NCBI GenBank assembly: GCA_036504595.1
Contig: DASXUX010000030.1
Coordinates: 310,001 to 374,000 of the forward strand
Direction of reading: 5' to 3'
Source: DASXUX01 sp036504595
GTDB lineage: Bacteria; Planctomycetota; SZUA-567; H5-PLA8
DNA length: 64,000 bases
The notes under the pieces are model-generated. The model had not been told where the DNA came from, searched no databases, and worked only from the letters and a program-made list of their open reading frames with translations. Positions within the stretch are counted from its first letter, which is position 1; each line of letters begins with the position of its first letter. Shown piece by piece: positions 53,847 to 62,963 of the stretch. Position numbers and translations under genes: made by a program.

Positions 53847-56800
53847 TTATTTGGCCACGCCGGACCTGCCATTGGTCGCGTTGTACTTCAGCGCGGCAGT
53901 GGTTTGGTACAGTGCGCCATTGAAAAGAACCTGCACGTCGATGTTCACCGGCGCATTGAAGGCCGAATCCGTCAAGCCGAACGGGGCCAGCTTGTCTGCG
54001 AAGTTCCCTCTTGATAAGGCCACGCTGAACTTGGCCTGCTGGGCGAGCGTCACGCCCTTGGCCGACTTGAATTGCAGCTTCAGCGAACCTTTCGCGCTCC
54101 GGGCTGACGTTCCTCTGCCGGCCAGAACGAACTTGGCATCCACGCCGCTGATGTCAATGACGACGGCCTGCCCAGCCGGATTGAATCCGGCTGCGAAAGG
54201 CAAAGTTCCGCTGAAGGAAATGCCGTCATTGCCCGCCCTTACGAAATTGAGCTTAATCACGAGTTTGGAGATGCTTAACGCCTGAAACGTGAAGCTAGAC
54301 GCTGGCGCTCCGTTCATGGGCGTTGAACTGGCGCTGTTGGGGTCTGTCCCGGCTACGGCTTCGAAGCTGTCCGAAAACCCGTCGCCATCCGAGTCGAATC
54401 CCTTGCCCACCAGCGGCGCATTGACGTTGACCGTCACGGAACTCTGCACCGTCCCGCCGCCGGAATCGGTCGCCGTTATCACCGCTGTGTACGCGCCGGC
54501 CGCCACATAGCTGTGCGTGGTTGAAGCGTCGCTGGCGGACTGCCCGTCCCCGAAATCCCAACTGTAATTTAGCGTGCCCGTCCCGCCGCTGGCTGCGGCG
54601 GAGAAAGATACCGTCTGTCCCACTCCCGCCGGATTGGGCGCCGCACTTGCCGCAGATGTGATGGTGGGTAGAGGCGTTACATCCACGGCGACCGTGGCCT
54701 TGGCTGGAGCGTCTGAAACATCGGTGACCGTGACGGCGACGATGTAGCGGGTCGGCGCTGCAAAACTGTGCGTCACGGGCGTGCCGCTGGCGGTTGTGCC
54801 ATCGCCGAAATTCCATGAATAGTTGAGCGTTTCGTTGAGGTCCGTCTGGGCTGAGACGGTGAAGGTAGCAGCGACGCCAACGGCGACTGGATTCGGCGAC
54901 GCGGCCGGGGCGACGGTAATCTGGATTGGCACGCGGTCGCCGATAGCAAGTGTCAGCGTTTGCGAGGCACTCCCCAGAGCATTTTTGGCGCTCAATGAAA
55001 CGCTGCTTGTCGCCGCCTGAGTTGGAGTGCCCGAGATCACTGCGCCGTTGAGCGACAGGCCCGGCGGCAAGCTTGTCGCGCCGAAGATCATGTTACCGCC
55101 GCCGCTGGCGGTGATCGTATAGCTGAATGCGCGCCCGACGTTGCCGTGGGCCGTGGTCGGGCTTGTGATGACCGGCGGGGCCATCGAGGAGGCCAGGGCG
55201 GCATAGGCATCCACCAAACCGGCGCCGGTGAAGGCGTCAACGCCGGCGCTGGCCGGCGCGACCGTTGCATCACGCGCGCTTCCTTTCAGCGTGGCGAGCA
55301 GATTGGCCGGCGAGAGCGTCGGGGTGAGTTCCAGTACCAGCGCCGCGGCGGCGGCGGCGTTCGGCGCGGCGCAGGAGGTTCCAAAGAATCCGGAGGCGTC
55401 GAGCGAGGTGGAGACGCCGTCCGGCGCCGCCAGATCGGGGGCGCTGCGCAGGACCGGAGCGTTCGGGAGGGGATTGCCGCTGGAATCGAAGTAATACGGA
55501 ATCCCGGCGGAGCCGATCCCGCCTTGTGAGCTGAATGACTCCGGCTTCAGGACGTTGTTTTGGATGTTCTGCCAGTCTATGGCGCCGACGCCGATGCACT
55601 CCGGCGAAGTAGGATGCCCGAAGCCTGTCATTCCGCCCACGCCGCCGGACGGAAAGCTGAGCGTGCCGTGCACTTCCTCCAAGACCAGGCGCATCACGTT
55701 GTTTCGCACGCCTTGGAAATGATTGATCGCGAGGTACACGGTCGTATCGGGGCCATTGTTGACGTAATCCAGAATCTCGACCGGATCGCCCTGCGGAGAG
55801 ACCGCGTTTCCCTGATGACCCACGCTGGAGGCCAGCGGAATTCCCACGGCGGGGGAACTGTAAAGATACAGATCCAGATCGGCCCTGGAGCCGCTGCCGA
55901 GATTGAAGCTCTGAAAAGGCTGGTTCCATTGAAGGATCACGGTGAGGTCCGTGCCGGAAGTCATGTGAATGGGCAGGAAGCCGGGAGTAGCGGTCCCGCT
56001 GCCCCAGTTGTGAAAGCAGTTGCCCGAGGGCGGATCCAGGCCGTCATCGGTGGTTGAGTTCACCGCGGCGTATGTCGCCAGCACGCCCGCAGTCCCGTCA
56101 TTGCCGAACGCGCTGAAGTGAGGCACGCCAGCGTTGTAGTTGGTGCGGATGGCTTGAGCGATGGGTCCGTCCTGGAAGAACGGTTCGTCAAGAAATGCGA
56201 TGTCGTCCACCGTGATGGTACAGCCGGCCTGTGTGCGCAACGCCAGGAGGTTGGCCGCCAAGTCCGTTTGTATGTTACCTACTGCGCCGAAGGCCAGCCC
56301 CGCCCCGGGGGCGACATCGTAAATCACCTCCATCATGCGCTCGCCTTCGTCACTTCCGCCGCCCACGCCGAAATCGACGACCTGGAAGCTGGGCGGCAGG
56401 TCGCCCGATTTCTGCGGCACGGTGCCCGTCACCACTGCATTCGGCACGCTGCCGGTGACGACCTTGCCCGTTCCGGAAACGGCCGACGTGTCCGTGACGG
56501 AATCGGAAATGACGCCGATTTTCTGTTTGGCGCCGCTGACGCCAAAGGTCGTCCGCGCCACGTCGGCTCGCATGGCGCTATCGCCCTGGTTTCCGGTTGT
56601 GCCCTGTTGGCGCACCCGCGGCCGGCTGGCCAGCGTGATCGTGCGAAGCGCATTGCTCTTGGTTAAGGCATCGATCTGGCTCAAGGTGGCGCGGACGGAG
56701 ACGGTATTCCATTCGGGCGTTGCGCGCAGGACGGACGCGCCGCTCTCCCGGATGGCGTTCAACAGGGCGTCAGTGACTGGCGCGTCGATCCGGACGATCA

Positions 56801-57050
56801 TTTCATCGGGATTGGGTGCGGAGGCCAGCGCCCGCCCATGTGCCATTTTGATATCGCGAGCGGCACTGGCATTTGTGGCTGTGCCGGCGCGAAGCTGGTT
56901 CAGCGCGGGGATGAGCCGGCTGTCCAGTTTCTGCTCAAGCGGCCCAAGCACCTGGCTCTTCGGCTTGCCCGGCTCGGGCTGCGCCGCTCCGGTTCCCGTG
57001 GCCAGCATGGCGAGGATAGCAAGGAGCGTGGCGGTAAGGGTTTTCATCAT
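53847..57050 (-). CDS. Secreted subtilase-like (S8/S53-type) protease with PKD and Ig-like domains
   Basis: 1067 aa. Signal peptide (LTATLLAILAMLATGTGAA), prodomain, then a catalytic domain: KIGVISDSVTD (Asp183), SDEGERMMEVIYDVAPGA, where the usual HG of subtilisins is replaced by EG (Glu235), SAFGNDG (oxyanion Asn) and GTSCAAPNAAAAAAL (Ser). A Glu-Asp-Ser set recalls sedolisins. Downstream: an Ig-like PPGLSLNGAVISGTP domain, two PKD domains (NYSWNFGDG, NYSWDFGDG) and a DSDGDGFSDSFE calcium-binding loop. Likely type II-secreted. No Shine-Dalgarno before the MM start. Confidence 0.9.
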   Translation of the reverse strand: MMKTLTATLLAILAMLATGTGAAQPEPGKPKSQVLGPLEQKLDSRLIPALNQLRAGTATNASAARDIKMAHGRALASAPNPDEMIVRIDAPVTDALLNAIRESGASVLRATPEWNTVSVRATLSQIDALTKSNALRTITLASRPRVRQQGTTGNQGDSAMRADVARTTFGVSGAKQKIGVISDSVTDTSAVSGTGKVVTGSVPNAVVTGTVPQKSGDLPPSFQVVDFGVGGGSDEGERMMEVIYDVAPGAGLAFGAVGNIQTDLAANLLALRTQAGCTITVDDIAFLDEPFFQDGPIAQAIRTNYNAGVPHFSAFGNDGTAGVLATYAAVNSTTDDGLDPPSGNCFHNWGSGTATPGFLPIHMTSGTDLTVILQWNQPFQSFNLGSGSRADLDLYLYSSPAVGIPLASSVGHQGNAVSPQGDPVEILDYVNNGPDTTVYLAINHFQGVRNNVMRLVLEEVHGTLSFPSGGVGGMTGFGHPTSPECIGVGAIDWQNIQNNVLKPESFSSQGGIGSAGIPYYFDSSGNPLPNAPVLRSAPDLAAPDGVSTSLDASGFFGTSCAAPNAAAAAALVLELTPTLSPANLLATLKGSARDATVAPASAGVDAFTGAGLVDAYAALASSMAPPVITSPTTAHGNVGRAFSYTITASGGGNMIFGATSLPPGLSLNGAVISGTPTQAATSSVSLSAKNALGSASQTLTLAIGDRVPIQITVAPAASPNPVAVGVAATFTVSAQTDLNETLNYSWNFGDGTTASGTPVTHSFAAPTRYIVAVTVTDVSDAPAKATVAVDVTPLPTITSAASAAPNPAGVGQTVSFSAAASGGTGTLNYSWDFGDGQSASDASTTHSYVAAGAYTAVITATDSGGGTVQSSVTVNVNAPLVGKGFDSDGDGFSDSFEAVAGTDPNSASSTPMNGAPASSFTFQALSISKLVIKLNFVRAGNDGISFSGTLPFAAGFNPAGQAVVIDISGVDAKFVLAGRGTSARSAKGSLKLQFKSAKGVTLAQQAKFSVALSRGNFADKLAPFGLTDSAFNAPVNIDVQVLFNGALYQTTAALKYNATNGRSGVAK

Positions 57051-57212
57051 TTGTAGGTGGCCGCCCCTTCGTAAGACTCGCGAGGGTGCCTCAATACCTT
57101 CGGTCTTCCAGCACAGAATTTGGGCCGTTCAGCGCCTGTGGCGCAGCCGCTTTTAGCAAACCGAGGGCAACAACGGATGAGCGCCGGGAAAAATGTAAAA
57201 AGAACGGCCACG

Positions 57213-57297
57213 ACTTCAACACAGAGTCACGGAGAACACAGAGGGCACAGAGAAAGAATAGAATTGAAGAAGCTCTGTGCTCTCTCTTGCTCTTTGG
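57213..57297. repeat. CTTTCAACACAGAG long hairpin element, copy 2
   Basis: TTCAACACAGAGTCACGGAG ... GGCACAGAG, core AAAGAATAGAATTGAAGAAG, then CTCTGTGCTCTC. Right arm shorter than in copies 1 and 3. Spacer between the protease and epimerase genes. Confidence 0.85.
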
Positions 57298-57312
57298 GCG
57301 ACTCCAATGCGC

Positions 57313-58344
57313 TCAGCACTCAGCACGCGCCGTGGTCAGGCCCAGTCCGGGGCCTTCTGGCAACAGCAGCTTGGCTTGCTTGTTGATGCGCACGCCGCGG
57401 AAGGGATCGTCGGTGATCAGCAGGTTGCCGTCCAGGTCGGCGTAGTCCACCAGGGGCGAAAGCTGCGCGGCGGCGCTGATCAGGACGCTGGATTCAATCA
57501 TGCAGCCGAGCATGATTTTCAGCCCGCACGCTCGCGCGATGTGGATCATCTTCAGCCCTTCGCGCAGGCCGCCGCACTTGACGAGTTTGATGTTGATGCC
57601 ATCCACACAGCCGCGCAGAGGCGGAACGTCTTCGGGCACGAGGCTGGATTCATCGGTGAGCAGCGGCAAGCCGATCGAGGTCTTGATGCGTTTCAACGCG
57701 GCGTTGTTTCCCGGTGGAATGGGTTGCTCAATGAACTCCACGCCCAGCTTTTCGAGCGCGCGAGCTTTCTCGATTGCTTCCTTCACCGTCCAGCCGCAGT
57801 TGGCGTCCACGCGCAGGACTTTCTTGGGCGCCAGGCGCCGGACTTCGCGCATGATTTCCACGTCGCCGGGCACACCGACTTTAATCTTCAGGACCGGGTA
57901 TTCTTCCGCCTCGCCGACTTTCTGCACGACTTTTTCGAGCGTGTCGATGCCGATCGTGAAAGATGTTGCCGGCGTTTTCCGAGGATCAAGTCCGAATAAC
58001 TTCCAGAGCGGAAGGCCGACCCGCTTCCCAAGCAGATCATGCAGCGCCAGATCGACAGCCGCTCGCGCGCTCACTTCAGTTGGGAATCTCGCTTTCAACT
58101 CCGCCAGAACGGCTTCGATCGCCAGCGCATCGTGTCGCCGCAGCACTTTGTCCATCTGCTGGAGTGCCTTCAGACAGCTTTCCTGCGACTGTCCGTAGTA
58201 GCGCACCGGAGAAGCTTCGCCGAAGCCTTCGATTCCATCGCCCTCGATGCGCACTAGCACGTTGTGAGCGACGCTGGACGACGACCGCGAGGTGGCAAAT
58301 GCATGGCGAAGTGTCAGGTCAAGGGGTTGGGCGTGGATCTTCAT
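57313..58344 (-). CDS. Dipeptide epimerase-type enolase-superfamily enzyme (DgcA-like)
   Basis: 343 aa. The muconate-lactonizing subgroup is clear: PVLKIKVG with the KxK pair (Lys153, Lys155), metal ligands in LRVDANCGW (Asp180), VEFIEQPIP (Glu206) and LLTDESS (Asp231), and NIKLVKCGG with the opposite base Lys253. Best known members are L-Ala-D/L-Glu epimerases. A DUF1611 (DgcN-like) gene lies two genes upstream on the same strand, the partner pairing known for D-glutamate utilisation. The last residues (TTARAEC) and the stop codon come from a GAGTGCTGAG heptamer. Confidence 0.9.
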   Translation of the reverse strand: MKIHAQPLDLTLRHAFATSRSSSSVAHNVLVRIEGDGIEGFGEASPVRYYGQSQESCLKALQQMDKVLRRHDALAIEAVLAELKARFPTEVSARAAVDLALHDLLGKRVGLPLWKLFGLDPRKTPATSFTIGIDTLEKVVQKVGEAEEYPVLKIKVGVPGDVEIMREVRRLAPKKVLRVDANCGWTVKEAIEKARALEKLGVEFIEQPIPPGNNAALKRIKTSIGLPLLTDESSLVPEDVPPLRGCVDGINIKLVKCGGLREGLKMIHIARACGLKIMLGCMIESSVLISAAAQLSPLVDYADLDGNLLITDDPFRGVRINKQAKLLLPEGPGLGLTTARAEC

Positions 58345-58412
58345 TCTTCGTAACCGTTCGCTCCTCTGCTGGTTCGGTGTCCTGTGGTTTTCCGAATGCT
58401 CCTTAAACTGCC

Positions 58413-58514
58413 TTCAACTCAGAGTCACAAAGAACACAGAGGACACAGAAAAAGAACAGAATCAAAAGAAACTCTGTGACCTCTGTGTCCTCTGAGCCTC
58501 TGTGTTGAAAGCTG
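58413..58514. repeat. CTTTCAACACAGAG long hairpin element, copy 3
   Basis: CTTCAACTCAGAGTCACAAA ... GGACACAGA, core AAAAGAACAGAATCAAAAGA, then AACTCTGTGACCTCTGTGTC ... TTGAAAG. Fills the spacer between the epimerase and the 58643 gene. A GACTTCTAGACC/CTAGACTTCTGG pair follows at 58605-58640. Confidence 0.87.
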
Positions 58515-58642
58515 TTTTCTTGCGCGGGACCTGAACGGTTACCGTTCTTTGTTTTCTGCGCCCAGGTGGAGCATTAGCGCGACTGCTTCGATTCAGCCTT
58601 CGACTTTCTGGACTTCTAGACCACTAGACTTCTGGACTTCCG

Positions 58643-59986
58643 TTATTGTTCTTTCGGCTTGAAGTCGTCCACGATTTTCTTTTGCGTATCGAACTTCTGC
58701 ATGATGTTCTTCAGCTTGGTTTCGGCGTCTTTGAAGTCTTTTTCGAGCTTGGCCTTCTCCGCGAGCTTCTGCTTCAGCGTGTCTTCGGCCTTAAGCGATG
58801 TCTGTTCGGCGCGCTGAGTGGCCGTGGCGGCCTTGCCGACTTCAAAGTCGAACTTGCGCCTATCATGGACGAAAACGGGCGGGTTCTTCTCCAGATCGCT
58901 TTGGTATTGCTTGATGTCCTTAGCGTCGTTTTTCGCTTTTTCGGCCGCGGTCTTGGCGGCATCGGCCGCCTTGTTGGCGGCTTTCAGTTTCTTGTCTGCT
59001 TTCGCCAGAGTCGTCTCAGCGTCGTCAGCGTCGCGGCCAATCTCTTCGAGCAAGGAGGCGGCCTTGTAGAACTTCACCGCGATGGCCGCGCGCGGGCTGG
59101 CGGTCAGCATCATGTCTTCCATGGCCGGGCCATATTCGGCCGACGCCACCAACTGCTTGTTCTCCGGTGTGCGGCCGTTGAGGCGCACATATGCGGTGTT
59201 TTCGATCTTGCTCTTTGGCGGCTTGTAAGTGAATTGCGCGCAGTACATGTTGGCGTCGGAGGGCAGTTGGAAGTACCAGATCGTCCGGGTCCGGATCAGC
59301 GGGTTAACTTTGATGTTTGCGGTCGGCGGCTGTTGCTTGGCCGGCTTGTACTGGCGTTTTTCCTGATCCAGCAAATAGACCTCAATCGCCGGCATCGTCA
59401 GTTCGGTTCCCGTCGCGTTGATGAGATATGCGGAGAGTGCGGCATAGGAGGGCGTATTTTCCGTTCCGCGATCCGCCCAGTAATTCTCCACCTGTACATG
59501 AAGGGGGCCGATTGAGACTTTCTCGCCGATGATGCCGGAATCGGGCTGCGCGGTGATCACTTCGGCCGGAGGCGTATCGGGGGGCGGCGGTGGCGGCGGC
59601 GGAACGTTGTTGGTGTCTTCGCCGGCAGTCTTATTGGCCTGAGCGACCTTCTGGATGTCGTTTTCTTTTGAAATCTCCGCCTTGGCCTCGGCTTGTTTCT
59701 TGTCGTCCAGCGGTTTGACCGGTTGCGACTCCTCCGGGACGGGCGCCTGAACCAGCGGTGCGAAATACTCTTTGAGCGGCTCAAACCAGCCAAGCTTGTG
59801 TCCAAAAATGCCGGCCAGCGCGAGGCCGCCGACCACAAGCGCGAACTTTGCCGCGCCCCAACCGGGCGCAGTGCCGCGCCCGACGTGTGCTACCACGCGC
59901 CGCTCCGACGCAGCATCGACACGTGTGTTTAGCTTGTTGAAATCGTCAGATACTGGTCCCACAGAGGAGTCCTCGTTTCGTTCCAT
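58643..59986 (-). CDS. Single-pass membrane protein with DUF4352-like and coiled-coil regions
   Basis: 447 aa from the ATG at 59986, preceded by GGAGGGGAT. One transmembrane segment (AKFALVVGGLALAGIFGHKLGW, about 46-67), a Lys/Glu linker, a Pro run (VPPPPPPPPDTPP), a beta-rich central domain (about 155-270: SIGPLHVQVENYWADRGTEN, YLINATGTELTMPAIEVYLL) like DUF4352-type extracellular domains, and a long C-terminal coiled coil (about 330-440). Placed between the epimerase and DUF1611 genes on the same strand, but nothing ties it to that pathway. Function unknown. Confidence 0.72.
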   Translation of the reverse strand: MERNEDSSVGPVSDDFNKLNTRVDAASERRVVAHVGRGTAPGWGAAKFALVVGGLALAGIFGHKLGWFEPLKEYFAPLVQAPVPEESQPVKPLDDKKQAEAKAEISKENDIQKVAQANKTAGEDTNNVPPPPPPPPDTPPAEVITAQPDSGIIGEKVSIGPLHVQVENYWADRGTENTPSYAALSAYLINATGTELTMPAIEVYLLDQEKRQYKPAKQQPPTANIKVNPLIRTRTIWYFQLPSDANMYCAQFTYKPPKSKIENTAYVRLNGRTPENKQLVASAEYGPAMEDMMLTASPRAAIAVKFYKAASLLEEIGRDADDAETTLAKADKKLKAANKAADAAKTAAEKAKNDAKDIKQYQSDLEKNPPVFVHDRRKFDFEVGKAATATQRAEQTSLKAEDTLKQKLAEKAKLEKDFKDAETKLKNIMQKFDTQKKIVDDFKPKEQ

Positions 59987-60009
59987 ATCCCCTCCTCCAG
60001 GGTCCCGGA

Positions 60010-61068
60010 CTAACGGGCTATTTTGAGCGCTCGGCACACTGAGTCCACTAACTTTTCCGGACCGTGCCGAATCGGGTCGCACGCGGGCAGGCCGGTTTCA
60101 GCCTGCGTTTTCTTCCGCGCTTGCTCGGCGTCGGTTGCGCTCATGCCAAACGTGTTTAAGGCTATGGCGCAAACTTTCGCCGGAAAGATCGGCTTGGTCA
60201 AGTCTTCTATAAGTTGTACGGCTTGCTTTATTGGGGGCAGCATGAATTCTTCGTAATGACTGATCCGTTTTCGAGCCGGCGCGTGTGTAAAGACCAGTGT
60301 GTGGGGCATGGAGCCATGCAACATCCCGACCGTTACGCCGCTGTACGCTGGATGATACACGCTGCCTTGTCCTTCAATGACCACGACTTGCCGCTTGCGG
60401 CGTTCCCAACAGAGCCGTTCGGCCGCACCGTTGACATAGTCGCTCAGCACATGGTCAACGGCGATGCCGGACCTCGCAATCATAATGCCGGTCTGCCCGG
60501 TTGCGATGAATTCGCTGTCGATGCCGCGCTCCCGCAGCCCGCGATCGATCTCCAGAGCCGTCACCATCTTGCCCACGCTGCAATCCGAACCCACGATAGC
60601 GACGCGGCGCTGCTTCAGCTTCCGGAGCTTGTCCTCCGCGACGGACAAATCCGGCGGCGGAAGGCGCACGTCAAAGATGCGCACGCCTTTGGCTTTTGCC
60701 GCTGCGGAAAATTGAGGATCCTCACCGAGAATGTGATGCAGTCCGCTGACGACATCCAGCCCAGCCTCGATGGCTTGCAGGATAATTTTGCGCCAAGGCG
60801 CCGGGAGCGCTCCGCCAACCGGTGCAATGCCGATCAGCAGTTCGGTGGGGCGGAAGCGCAGTCCTTCAGCGACGGAAGCAACCAGCGGAATCCCAGCTCC
60901 GATGCCGATGAAATCCTGGAGTTTTTTTCCGGTGCGAGCGGCCTTCGAATCGAGCACGCAGGCGACTTCGTTGGGGCAATAGCGGATCAGCGACGTGGCG
61001 GTCTTGGACGAGTAGACGCCCAGCTTGCCTTCGGTCAAAATCATCATGCGGCGTTTGCGTCGTGCCAT
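60010..61068 (-). CDS. DUF1611 (DgcN-like) P-loop protein
   Basis: 352 aa, the full family length. N-terminal Rossmann-like domain (MILTEGKLGVYSSKTATSLI, ELLIGIAPVGG) and a C-terminal P-loop domain with GSDCSVGKM (160-168), TGQTGIMI and VVVIEGQGSVYHPAYSG. Members named DgcN act with an enolase-superfamily partner in turning D-glutamate into L-glutamate via an acetylated intermediate. The partner-type gene is at 57313-58344, with one unrelated gene between. A GTTGTCC heptamer array precedes it. Confidence in the family is high; the exact substrate is inferred. Confidence 0.9.
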   Translation of the reverse strand: MARRKRRMMILTEGKLGVYSSKTATSLIRYCPNEVACVLDSKAARTGKKLQDFIGIGAGIPLVASVAEGLRFRPTELLIGIAPVGGALPAPWRKIILQAIEAGLDVVSGLHHILGEDPQFSAAAKAKGVRIFDVRLPPPDLSVAEDKLRKLKQRRVAIVGSDCSVGKMVTALEIDRGLRERGIDSEFIATGQTGIMIARSGIAVDHVLSDYVNGAAERLCWERRKRQVVVIEGQGSVYHPAYSGVTVGMLHGSMPHTLVFTHAPARKRISHYEEFMLPPIKQAVQLIEDLTKPIFPAKVCAIALNTFGMSATDAEQARKKTQAETGLPACDPIRHGPEKLVDSVCRALKIAR

Positions 61069-61230
61069 TGTCGGTTGTCCGTTGTCAGTGATCCGTTGTC
61101 CGTTGTAAGTGGTCCGCTATTATTAGCTAAGATGTATCGGAATTCTGGGTTCGCTGGCAGTTTTGTCAATTTTAATTATGGTGGTCTGGTAGTCTGGTGG
61201 TCTGGTAACGCCAATGACCAATGACCAACA
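61068..61230. repeat. GTTGTCC heptamers and TGGTGGTC arrays
   Basis: TGTCGGTTGTCCGTTGTCAG and repeats (61069-61115), then GGTCTGGTAGTCTGGTGGTC (61181-61200) and CAATGACCAATGACCAAC (61211-61228). Divergent spacer between DUF1611 and purU genes. Confidence 0.82.
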
Positions 61231-61246
61231 ACCGGTGACCACGACG

Positions 61247-62113
61247 ATGCCACTCGACCCCAAGTTCTTTGCAACCCTTCTGGTCTCCTGCCCGGATCGG
61301 CGCGGGTTGGTGGCGGGGCTGGCGCAGTTCCTCACGGGGCATGGCGCGAATATCCTGCATGCGGAGCAGCATTGCGACGCCACAACGAATCTGTTCTTCC
61401 AGCGCATGCAGTTCGACATGACCGAGATGTATTCCGATCGCGTAGGCCTCGAGAACGGGCTGCGCGAACTGGCGGCGCGTTTCGAGATGACCTGGAAAAT
61501 CAGCTACGGCGATTACGTGCCGCGCATGGCCATTTTCGTCTCGAAGTTCGAACACTGCCTGTACGATCTGCTACTGCGCCAGCGCGCGCGCGAACTGCGC
61601 TGCGAGATCCCGCTGATCTTGTCCAATCACGACGACCTGGCGTGCATTGAAAAGCAGTTTGGAATTCCGTTCGTCTGCATTCCCGTCAGCGCCGAAAACA
61701 AAGCTCAGATCGAAGATCAGCAGATGCGCCTGCTCCGTGAAAACCGCATCGACGTCATCGTTCTCGCTCGCTACATGCAGGTGCTTTCGCAGAGCTTCGT
61801 GCAGGCGTACCCGGAGCGCATCATCAATATTCACCATTCGTTCCTGCCCGCATTCGCCGGCGGAAAGCCCTACCATCAGGCGCTCGAACACGGCGTGAAG
61901 CTGATCGGCGCGACCAGCCACTATGTCACGTCCGTGCTGGATGAAGGCCCGATCATCGAACAGGACGTGGTCCGCGTCACGCATCGCGACAGCCTGGACG
62001 ATCTGGTGCGCAAAGGCCGCGACGTCGAAAAGCAGGTGCTGGCGCGAGCCGTTAGAGCGCATCTGGAACAGCGCGTGGTTGTGTGCGGGAAGAAAACGAT
62101 CGTGTTCAGTTAA
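61247..62113 (+). CDS. purU: Formyltetrahydrofolate deformylase
   Basis: 288 aa from the ATG at 61247 (an earlier ATG at 61214 would be repeat-derived MTNDQQP). N-terminal ACT domain (LLVSCPDRRGLVAGLAQFLT), then the formyltransferase domain with INIHHSFLPAFAGGKPYHQA and ATSHYVTSVLDEGPIIEQDV carrying the Asn-His-Asp active site. Releases formate from 10-formyl-tetrahydrofolate, supplying formate for purine synthesis or one-carbon balance. Length and motifs complete. Plus strand, alone. Confidence 0.96.
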   Translation: MPLDPKFFATLLVSCPDRRGLVAGLAQFLTGHGANILHAEQHCDATTNLFFQRMQFDMTEMYSDRVGLENGLRELAARFEMTWKISYGDYVPRMAIFVSKFEHCLYDLLLRQRARELRCEIPLILSNHDDLACIEKQFGIPFVCIPVSAENKAQIEDQQMRLLRENRIDVIVLARYMQVLSQSFVQAYPERIINIHHSFLPAFAGGKPYHQALEHGVKLIGATSHYVTSVLDEGPIIEQDVVRVTHRDSLDDLVRKGRDVEKQVLARAVRAHLEQRVVVCGKKTIVFS

Positions 62114-62182
62114 GTAGCGCAATCCTCCTGGATTGCGTGGCAGAGACGCAAGAGAGGAATAAGAGCAATCTCTTGGGAGCCA

Positions 62183-62275
62183 ACTTGAAATTTGCAATTT
62201 TCAATGGCCAATTTGCAACTGCGTACCCGAACCGATTGAAAATTGAGAATTGAAAATTTCAAATTGCAAATTGGC
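62183..62275. repeat. Inverted AAATTTGCAATTTTCAAT element
   Basis: AACTTGAAATTTGCAATTTT and CAATGGCCAATTTGCAA (62182-62219) face TTGAAAATTGAGAATTGAAA with ATTTCAAATTGCAAATTGG (62237-62275). An AT-rich member of the inverted-array class, upstream of thpR. Confidence 0.82.
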
Positions 62276-62324
62276 GCGCCCCAAGTCCATGCGGCAAGAG
62301 GCTCGGAGAGGAAAAGGCAACGCC

Positions 62325-62903
62325 ATGTCTGAAACCATCCGCGCATTCATCGCCATCGAACTCGACCACCCCGTGAAGTCGGCTCTGGAAAAGCTCCAGC
62401 TTGGGTTGAACGCCGGCCGCGTCGTGCGCTGGACGAAGCCCGAACAAATTCATCTGACGCTGAAGTTCCTCGACGACATTCCGCAGGAGAACGTGCAGCC
62501 GATCACGGCGGCGCTCACGAGTCTCTGCGCACAGTTCAAACCGTTTTCGCTCAGCCTGACGCAATGGGGCTGCTTTCCGAATCCATACAAGCCGCGCATC
62601 GTCTGGATCGGCCTCGGCGGAGCGCTCGATGTCCTGCACGCGCTGCAAGCCGGCATCGACCGCGAAATGAAGGACCTCTGCAGCCACGTTGAGAACAAAC
62701 CGTTCACTCCGCATCTGACGATCGGCCGCACGCGCCAGGACGCTCGCCGCCAGGACATGGAGAAACTCGGCACGCAAATCTCTTCAGCCCCGCCGCCGCC
62801 GGCCACATCGTGGACGGTGCGCGAGGTCCGCCTGATGCGCAGCGAACTATTGCCACAAGGTCCCAAGCACACGCAGCTCGCGGCCGCGGCGCTGAGCGCG
62901 TGA
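62325..62903 (+). CDS. thpR: RNA 2',3'-cyclic phosphodiesterase (LigT/ThpR family)
   Basis: 192 aa from the ATG at 62325 (GGAAAAGG upstream). MSETIRAFIAIELDHPVKSAL, the first HxT motif in QIHLTLKFLDD, and the second in TPHLTIGRTR, exactly the 2H phosphoesterase pair. Opens 2',3'-cyclic phosphates or, in reverse, joins RNA ends; part of RNA processing in many bacteria. The frame open upstream is the AT-rich repeat and not coding. Confidence 0.94.
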   Translation: MSETIRAFIAIELDHPVKSALEKLQLGLNAGRVVRWTKPEQIHLTLKFLDDIPQENVQPITAALTSLCAQFKPFSLSLTQWGCFPNPYKPRIVWIGLGGALDVLHALQAGIDREMKDLCSHVENKPFTPHLTIGRTRQDARRQDMEKLGTQISSAPPPPATSWTVREVRLMRSELLPQGPKHTQLAAAALSA

Positions 62904-62925
62904 CGGCCTTTCCCTTCCTTCCGTT

Positions 62926-62960
62926 CTTCGCGCCTTAGCGTCTTTGCGGTTCGCTTTTCG
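62926..62960. repeat. TTCGCGCCTTAGCGTCTTTG unit
   Basis: Intergenic TTCGCGCCTTAGCGTCTTTG then CGGTTCGC, related to the inverted element at 18985-19082. Confidence 0.7.
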
Positions 62961-62963
62961 TCC

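Noticed and set aside
57277..57999. 240-residue plus-strand open frame
   Set aside because: Antisense to the epimerase gene, whose metal-ligand and KxK motifs are complete.
60010..60060. Frameshift in the DUF1611 gene
   Set aside because: The frame is complete from the ATG at 61068 to the stop with all motifs; no break needed.
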